Source: an uncultured Prosthecobacter sp. (lineage in GTDB: Bacteria; Verrucomicrobiota; Verrucomicrobiia; Verrucomicrobiales; Verrucomicrobiaceae). From it: a stretch of 10,895 nucleotides of DNA. Below are positions 6,010-10,895 of the stretch, piece by piece. Under the pieces are notes generated by a model. It made no database searches. It saw nothing but the letters and a program-made list of their open reading frames with translations, and was not told the DNA's origin. The position numbers and the translations under genes were made by a program. Within the stretch, counting starts at the first letter, position 1. Every line of letters begins with the position of its first letter. The stretch is taken from assembly GCA_937941745.1 (NCBI GenBank), contig CALDGV010000825.1:1-10895 (forward strand), given 5' to 3'.

Positions 6010-6600
6010 TCAGTCCTGAGGTCCGCCTTTGCGGCCTACATAAACGAATGCCGGGGGAAGGTTGGCCCAGACCACGCGGCTTGTCTCCACTCCAGGCAGA
6101 TGAGCGTGGAGAAGTTCGCGGAAACGCCGGCCTCCCGGCAGCAGATGAAAACCAAAATAGGCAAAGGTGGCAAAGCGTCCGCCGTGACTCAGATGAGGCA
6201 GCACGTTCCCCAGAATGGCCCGTTGCAGTTCAGGCGGGAAGGCCGTCCATGGCAGTCCGCTCACCACGACATCGATCGGTGGCCTGCCTTCCAGGTACTT
6301 GTCGAAGTCGAATTCCTGAGCGCCAGCCACTTCGAAATTCATGCCGCTGAACCGCTGGCAGAGCTGGTCTGCAAAGCCCGGGTTGATCTCGATGCCAAGG
6401 TACTCGGCATCCTTTGGCATCGCGTCGCGGATGGCCTCTGTGAAGGCGCCGGTTCCCGGTCCTAGTTCGAGGATGTGGCGTGCCTTCCACACCTCGGCGG
6501 ATTCCATCATGCGCTCTGCCAGCGCCGTACTGGAGGGTGCCACAGCGCCGACAGTTTGCCTGTTGCGGACGAATTCACGGAGAAAGGCTGTAGCGGACAT
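6010..6600 (-). CDS. Class I SAM-dependent methyltransferase, KsgA/PmtA-like
   Basis: 196 residues, cytoplasmic. The N-terminal block RNRQTVGAVAPSSTALAERM (13-31), the SAM-binding motif I LELGPGTGAFTEAI (44-57), the acidic motif II LGIEINPGF (68-76) and the substrate-loop motif VVSGLPW (112-118) together match the group annotated as rRNA adenine dimethyltransferase-like or phospholipid N-methyltransferase (PmtA type). SGLPW instead of the KsgA-type N-L-P-Y/F, the short length and the missing C-terminal KsgA domain argue against an authentic 16S rRNA dimethylase. Phosphatidylethanolamine methylation is a reasonable but unproven guess. The start ATG 6598-6600 is supported by the conserved AFLREFVRNR beginning. 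It is divergent from the small lipoprotein gene (68-base gap) and convergent with gspK. Confidence 0.8.
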   Translation of the reverse strand: MSATAFLREFVRNRQTVGAVAPSSTALAERMMESAEVWKARHILELGPGTGAFTEAIRDAMPKDAEYLGIEINPGFADQLCQRFSGMNFEVAGAQEFDFDKYLEGRPPIDVVVSGLPWTAFPPELQRAILGNVLPHLSHGGRFATFAYFGFHLLPGGRRFRELLHAHLPGVETSRVVWANLPPAFVYVGRKGGPQD

Positions 6601-6668
6601 TCTTCTGAGACTAAGCGGTCTTGCGATAAGCGGCGAACGTTTTTGTCGTTGGATGTGTCTTGTAAGGC
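6601..6668. promoter_or_regulatory. divergent promoter region with a 7-bp direct repeat
   Basis: This 68-base gap must carry promoters for the methyltransferase (leftward) and the lipoprotein gene (rightward). TAAGCGG occurs at 6612-6618 and again at 6627-6633, a 15-bp period. That could be a tandem operator, or chance. No clear -10/-35 pair is visible. Confidence 0.2.
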
Positions 6669-6899
6669 ATGTCTGTTTTCCGCTGCTCTCTTCTTCTGAT
6701 TTTCTCCTTTGCTGGCGTGGCCTGTCAGTCAGCCGCAGGCAATCACAAGATCACCCTCAAGGATGGTCGCGAGTTCATGTGCAAAGGCTCTCCGAAGTTC
6801 GTCGGCAAGACGGGCTACTACAGGTACAAGACCTTTCAGGGCAGGGATGCGATGCTGCGGGCGGATGAGGTGCTGATGATCGAGGACCTCGGCACTTGA
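6669..6899 (+). CDS. Small YgdI/YgdR-like (DUF903) putative lipoprotein
   Basis: 76 residues. The N-terminus is a classical export signal: SVFR, then the hydrophobic CSLLLIFSFAGVA, then Cys19. The lipobox (G-V-A-C) lacks the usual Leu at -3, so lipidation at Cys19 is likely but not certain. The mature 58 residues carry the YgdI/YgdR pattern: a strand with KDGREF, a central SPKF...TGYYRYKTFQG, and the terminal ADEVLMIEDL (compare the family's G-x-Y-x-Y...D-V-x-x-I). Members are small SH3-like envelope lipoproteins of unknown role. AAGG lies only one base from ATG, too close for normal Shine-Dalgarno spacing. maf starts 34 bases later on the same strand, so the two may be cotranscribed. Confidence 0.7.
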   Translation: MSVFRCSLLLIFSFAGVACQSAAGNHKITLKDGREFMCKGSPKFVGKTGYYRYKTFQGRDAMLRADEVLMIEDLGT

Positions 6900-6933
6900 C
6901 GCTTTCGCGTTGGCTGAGAAAGCATGCTTCATC

Positions 6934-7545
6934 ATGCCTGAAACGCCTCCAGACGGCCTGCCGTTGATCCTTGCTTCCCAGTCTCCTCGTCGCGTTCAGT
7001 TGATGAGGGAAGCGGGCTTTGATTTTGAGGTGTTCGTCCCCCAGGTGGAGGAGGTGCATGATGCCAGCCTGAGTCCGGAAGTGCTGACCGTTGAGAATGC
7101 CCGGCGAAAGGCAGCGGAGGCGGCGCGCCATCATCATCGTTCGCTGTGCATTGGTGCAGACACGCTCGTATATCTGGATGAAGAGCCGCTGGGCAAGCCT
7201 GCGGATTTTGAGGAGGCCCTGCAGATGCTTCAGCGCCTCTCGGGGAGGGGACACGAGGTGTGTACCGGGGTGTATTTATCCTGGGATGGCGGACGCCAGG
7301 GCAGGGGATTTCATGTGCTTTCCCGGGTTCTTTTCAAACCGCTGACTGATGAAGTGATCCGTCGCTACCACCAGCAGGTAAATCCGTTGGACAAGGCCGG
7401 GGCTTACGGCATCCAGGAATGCGGAGATCTGATCATCGCCGGTCATGAAGGCTCCTGGACCAACGTGATGGGCCTCCCCATGGAGCGTCTGGTGCAGGAG
7501 TTGCGCGACCCGAAAGCCATCATCCCTTCATCGGAATTTTCGTGA
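6934..7545 (+). CDS. maf: Maf-family nucleoside triphosphate pyrophosphatase
   Basis: 203 residues, the normal Maf length. The enzyme hydrolyses non-canonical or excess nucleoside triphosphates to the monophosphate and pyrophosphate in the cytoplasm. The N-terminal signature LILASQSPRR (S15-x-S-P-R-R20) is complete. GADTLV contains the catalytic-base Asp76, LGKPAD follows, and GAYGIQ with NVMGLPM near the C-terminus favours the YhdE-type (dTTP/UTP) subfamily over the YceF (m7GTP) type, which has a different ending. The start ATG 6934 is chosen because LILASQSPRR normally lies within ten residues of the N-terminus; an in-frame TTG at 6910 would add eight residues. It follows the small lipoprotein gene and ends three bases before the convergent AraC gene. 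Confidence 0.9.
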   Translation: MPETPPDGLPLILASQSPRRVQLMREAGFDFEVFVPQVEEVHDASLSPEVLTVENARRKAAEAARHHHRSLCIGADTLVYLDEEPLGKPADFEEALQMLQRLSGRGHEVCTGVYLSWDGGRQGRGFHVLSRVLFKPLTDEVIRRYHQQVNPLDKAGAYGIQECGDLIIAGHEGSWTNVMGLPMERLVQELRDPKAIIPSSEFS

Positions 7546-7548
7546 CCA

Positions 7549-8424
7549 CTAAGGCTGCTTTTCCTGAATCCGGAACTGAGTGGGCGTGAGCTTGGTCATC
7601 TTCTTGAAGTCCTTGCTGAAGAAGAACTGGTCACTGTAGCCCACTTGTCTCGCCACCTCCTTGATGGGGTCATCGCTTTCAATGAGCCGGTGCTTGGCCT
7701 GGTTGATCCTTTCCCGGCGTAGCCAGTCGATCGGGCTGGTGCCAATGCAGGATTTGAAGAGCCGGCTGAAGTGGCTTTCGCTCATGCCGGAGAGTGTTGC
7801 TAGATCGGCAACCCGGATGGCGGTGTGGAAATACAGCCGCATCTTTTCCAGCGCCTTCTGCACCGGCATGGGAAGCTCTGGCCGGATTTCATCGGTGTCA
7901 GAAAGGCGGGCTTCGAAGGCCAGTGCAATGATGGCCGTCACGGCTGCATTCACCAACGCGGCATCGCTGGGCCGCGTGGCAGTCATGTGATGAAAAATGC
8001 GCTCAAACTCCAGGACGGCAGCCCGGGTGTTGAAGTTCTTGATGACCGGCTGGGAACGGACTTCGAGAAGGTTGGAGACCCGGTCCAGTGGGCGCCCCTC
8101 AACCCGCACCCAGTACAGCTCCCAAGGTTCTTTGGAGATGGCTCCATAGGCGTGCGGATGATGGCAGTTCACCCACAGCAGTTCATCGGCCGCGATCTCG
8201 TGCCTTTTCCCAGCGATCTGCGCCCAGCCGCGGCCAGCAAGGCACAGGATGAACTCGTGACCTGGATAGGTTTCGCGTTGAATGCGATGTTCGTAGCCTG
8301 CGCGGAGGTACCCCGCCCGGACGACGGAATAAAACAAGTCTCGCTGCCAGTCAGCCGGCGTGGCATAAAGATTCTGGAAGAAAACCGTCTCCTGAAACAA
8401 GGTGCTCATGGCGGAATATGACAT
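7549..8424 (-). CDS. AraC-family transcriptional regulator
   Basis: 291 residues from ATG 8422-8424 (MSYSAM), with ATG 8407-8409 as an alternative. The N-terminal half is the cupin-like AraC ligand-binding domain (about residues 30-150, with GHEFILCLAGRGW and a His-rich HHPHAYGA). The C-terminal 100 residues contain the two helix-turn-helix motifs of the AraC/XylS DNA-binding domain: VADLATLSGMSESHFSRLFK (about 205-224) and IKEVARQVGYSDQFFFSKDF (about 254-273), ending in LTPTQFR. Such proteins usually activate carbohydrate-use genes on binding a sugar. No target operon is adjacent: it is convergent with maf and lies downstream of the atp terminator in the same orientation. An extension upstream to a TTG at 8487 would run into that terminator and is rejected. 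Confidence 0.88.
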   Translation of the reverse strand: MSYSAMSTLFQETVFFQNLYATPADWQRDLFYSVVRAGYLRAGYEHRIQRETYPGHEFILCLAGRGWAQIAGKRHEIAADELLWVNCHHPHAYGAISKEPWELYWVRVEGRPLDRVSNLLEVRSQPVIKNFNTRAAVLEFERIFHHMTATRPSDAALVNAAVTAIIALAFEARLSDTDEIRPELPMPVQKALEKMRLYFHTAIRVADLATLSGMSESHFSRLFKSCIGTSPIDWLRRERINQAKHRLIESDDPIKEVARQVGYSDQFFFSKDFKKMTKLTPTQFRIQEKQP

Positions 8425-8480
8425 AAACGATTCTTGAAGCAGGTGTCGAGCATCAAAAAATGCAGGCGAGCTCAGGCTGG

Positions 8481-8515
8481 AAAACAAAAAAAGCCCACCG
8501 TGAGGATGGGCTTTT
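8481..8515 (-). terminator. intrinsic terminator of the atp operon
   Basis: Read on the minus strand, the stem GCCCATCC-tcac-GGTGGGC (8511 to 8493, one bulged base) is followed directly by seven T, a G and four T (8492-8481). It begins about 34 bases after the atpC stop codon. This is a textbook rho-independent terminator. On the plus strand the same hairpin is followed only by TTTT, but no plus-strand transcript ends here. It separates atpC from the AraC gene, whose promoter must lie within roughly 60 bases to its left. Confidence 0.9.
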
Positions 8516-8548
8516 GAATTTGATTGATGGTGTGAAACCGAAAGGCGG

Positions 8549-8965
8549 TCAGATCGTGCGGCGCTTGCGCTTCACATGAAGCTGGGCCGTGCTGCGCTGG
8601 ATCATGGCCATGACTGCAGCCACCTCTTCCTGCTGCTCGCCATGTTTCAGCGATTCGAGCGAATGCTTGGCTCGGGCGAGAGCTTCTTCGACGGCCTTCT
8701 CATCAATGTCATCAACTCCGATGGCCATGTCAGTCAGCACCCGAGCGTAGGCTCCGGTGATTTCGACAAGGCCTTCGCCCACGGCCATGTCGGTCGTTTT
8801 GCCAGATTTGGTGATGCGAAGCTCACCGCACTGAAGAGTCGTCACCAGCGGAGCGTGCGCAGGCAGGATGCCGATTTCACCTTCAACCCCAGGCAGGACA
8901 ACAGTGTCCACCTCATCGGAGAAGATGCGGGCTTCGGGAGTGACGATTTCCAGTTTGAGTGGCAT
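8549..8965 (-). CDS. atpC: F1Fo-ATP synthase subunit epsilon
   Basis: 138 residues, normal for the epsilon subunit of the F1 central stalk, which couples rotation to catalysis and inhibits ATP hydrolysis. The N-terminal beta-sandwich shows the conserved LEIVTPEARIFSDEVDTVVL, then VEGEIGILPAHAPLVTTL (about 28-45) with GILPxHAPL as the family signature. The C-terminal part (about 88-138) is the two-helix hairpin: IDEKAVEEALARAKHSLESL, then a Gln/Glu-rich turn and the second helix. It is the last gene of the operon, 106 bases behind atpD, and is followed by a strong terminator. No Shine-Dalgarno site precedes ATG 8963-8965. Confidence 0.95.
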   Translation of the reverse strand: MPLKLEIVTPEARIFSDEVDTVVLPGVEGEIGILPAHAPLVTTLQCGELRITKSGKTTDMAVGEGLVEITGAYARVLTDMAIGVDDIDEKAVEEALARAKHSLESLKHGEQQEEVAAVMAMIQRSTAQLHVKRKRRTI

Positions 8966-9071
8966 GAGCTAGGAAAGGGGAGTGTTTCAAGTTTCAGGTC
9001 TAAGATTTCAAGTTCGCCTGCGGCGCCTTGAGAAGCTTCAAACCCTCAACGTGGAACGGCGGGAACGCGGA
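8966..9071. repeat. atpD-atpC spacer with short direct repeats
   Basis: This 106-base spacer is long for atpD-atpC, which are usually close. TTTCAAGTT occurs exactly at 8985-8993 and 9006-9014, with a further TTTCA at 8992-8996. The palindromes GGCGCC (9022-9027) and GAAGCTTC (9032-9039) follow, and GGAACG occurs twice near 9053-9066. It resembles an extragenic mosaic of short phrases. No coding sense is apparent. Confidence 0.45.
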
Positions 9072-10580
<1,509 letters not shown>

Positions 10581-10583
10581 AGC

Positions 10584-10895
10584 CTATTCGAGGGCCATCT
10601 TGGCGGTGGTGATTTCGAGGAGTTCGTTGGTGATGGCAGCCTGACGCAGCTTGTTGTATTCGAGGCTGAGGTCCTTGAGCATCTGCTTGGCGTTGTCGGT
10701 GGCATTTTTCATGGCCACCATCCGGCTGGAGTGCTCGGAGGCGCGTGCTTCGAGGAGCATTTGGTAAAGCGTGCCATTCACATACTGTGGAAGCACGGTT
10801 TCAAACACCACGGCAGCTCCGGGTTCAAAGGTGTATTGAGGAAGCTCGGCCGCATTCACTTCCTTGGAAGTTTCGTCAAAACCACGCTTGCCGCC
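10584..10895 (-). CDS. atpG: F1Fo-ATP synthase subunit gamma, C-terminal part (5' end outside window)
   Basis: The frame is open to the window edge, giving the last 103 residues of the gamma subunit, the rotating central shaft of F1. The conserved C-terminal coiled-coil helix is clear: LLEARASEHSSRMVAMKNAT followed by DNAKQML, LEYNKLRQAAITNELLEI. The EHxxRMxAMxxAxxNA and LxYNxxRQAxIT signatures are those of gamma. Upstream in frame is GGKRGFDETSKEVNAAELPQ, and the GTG codon near 10859 is internal, not a start. The stop TAG (10584-10586) is 54 bases from atpD. The order gamma-beta-epsilon is the usual bacterial one. Confidence 0.95.
   Translation of the reverse strand, partial: GGKRGFDETSKEVNAAELPQYTFEPGAAVVFETVLPQYVNGTLYQMLLEARASEHSSRMVAMKNATDNAKQMLKDLSLEYNKLRQAAITNELLEITTAKMALE

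Noticed and set aside
8425..8487. N-terminal extension of the AraC regulator to a TTG at 8487
   Set aside because: It would place the start within the T-run of the atp terminator, and the added residues do not belong to the AraC fold.

Overview
This is a GC-rich window of ordinary bacterial chromosome. All the protein families are housekeeping or widespread. My best guess for the source is a member of the Verrucomicrobiota (Prosthecobacter/Verrucomicrobium-like). That rests on the general style of the HisC and AtpD proteins, the GC-rich codon use and the scarcity of Shine-Dalgarno sites. It is inference, because the window has no rRNA or other decisive marker.

Left part (1-1701): the C-terminal half of an MFS sugar/organic-acid porter converges on a ROK-family regulator whose kinase and zinc-site residues are degenerate, so it is probably a pure transcription factor. 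Next (1702-3183) comes a stand-alone hisC, convergent with a small acidic protein I do not recognise.

Middle (3184-5996): after a dyad-rich 172-base upstream region, four tightly coupled genes encode the minor pseudopilins of a type II secretion system in canonical order (GspH-like, GspI, GspJ, GspK). There are ATGA overlaps at H/I and J/K. No GspG and no other secretion component is present, so this is a tip-complex module whose partners lie elsewhere.

Right-middle (6010-8424): a KsgA/PmtA-like SAM methyltransferase is divergent from a small YgdI/YgdR-like putative lipoprotein. That gene is followed by a Maf nucleotide pyrophosphatase, which converges on an AraC-type regulator.

Right end (8481-10895): the minus-strand tail of an F1Fo-ATP synthase operon, transcribed atpG (partial) - atpD - atpC, ends in a clear intrinsic terminator. 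Both intergenic spacers in this operon carry exact direct repeats: a 14-bp repeat between atpG and atpD, and 9-bp repeats between atpD and atpC. AtpD has an insertion of about 22 residues relative to the E. coli subunit.

I found no tRNA, rRNA, CRISPR, insertion sequence or phage feature. No candidate stands out as a wholly new system. The most unusual points are the duplicated 14-mer in the atp operon, the AtpD insertion, the isolated pseudopilin operon with its Pro-rich GspJ tail, and the half-site cluster in front of that operon.
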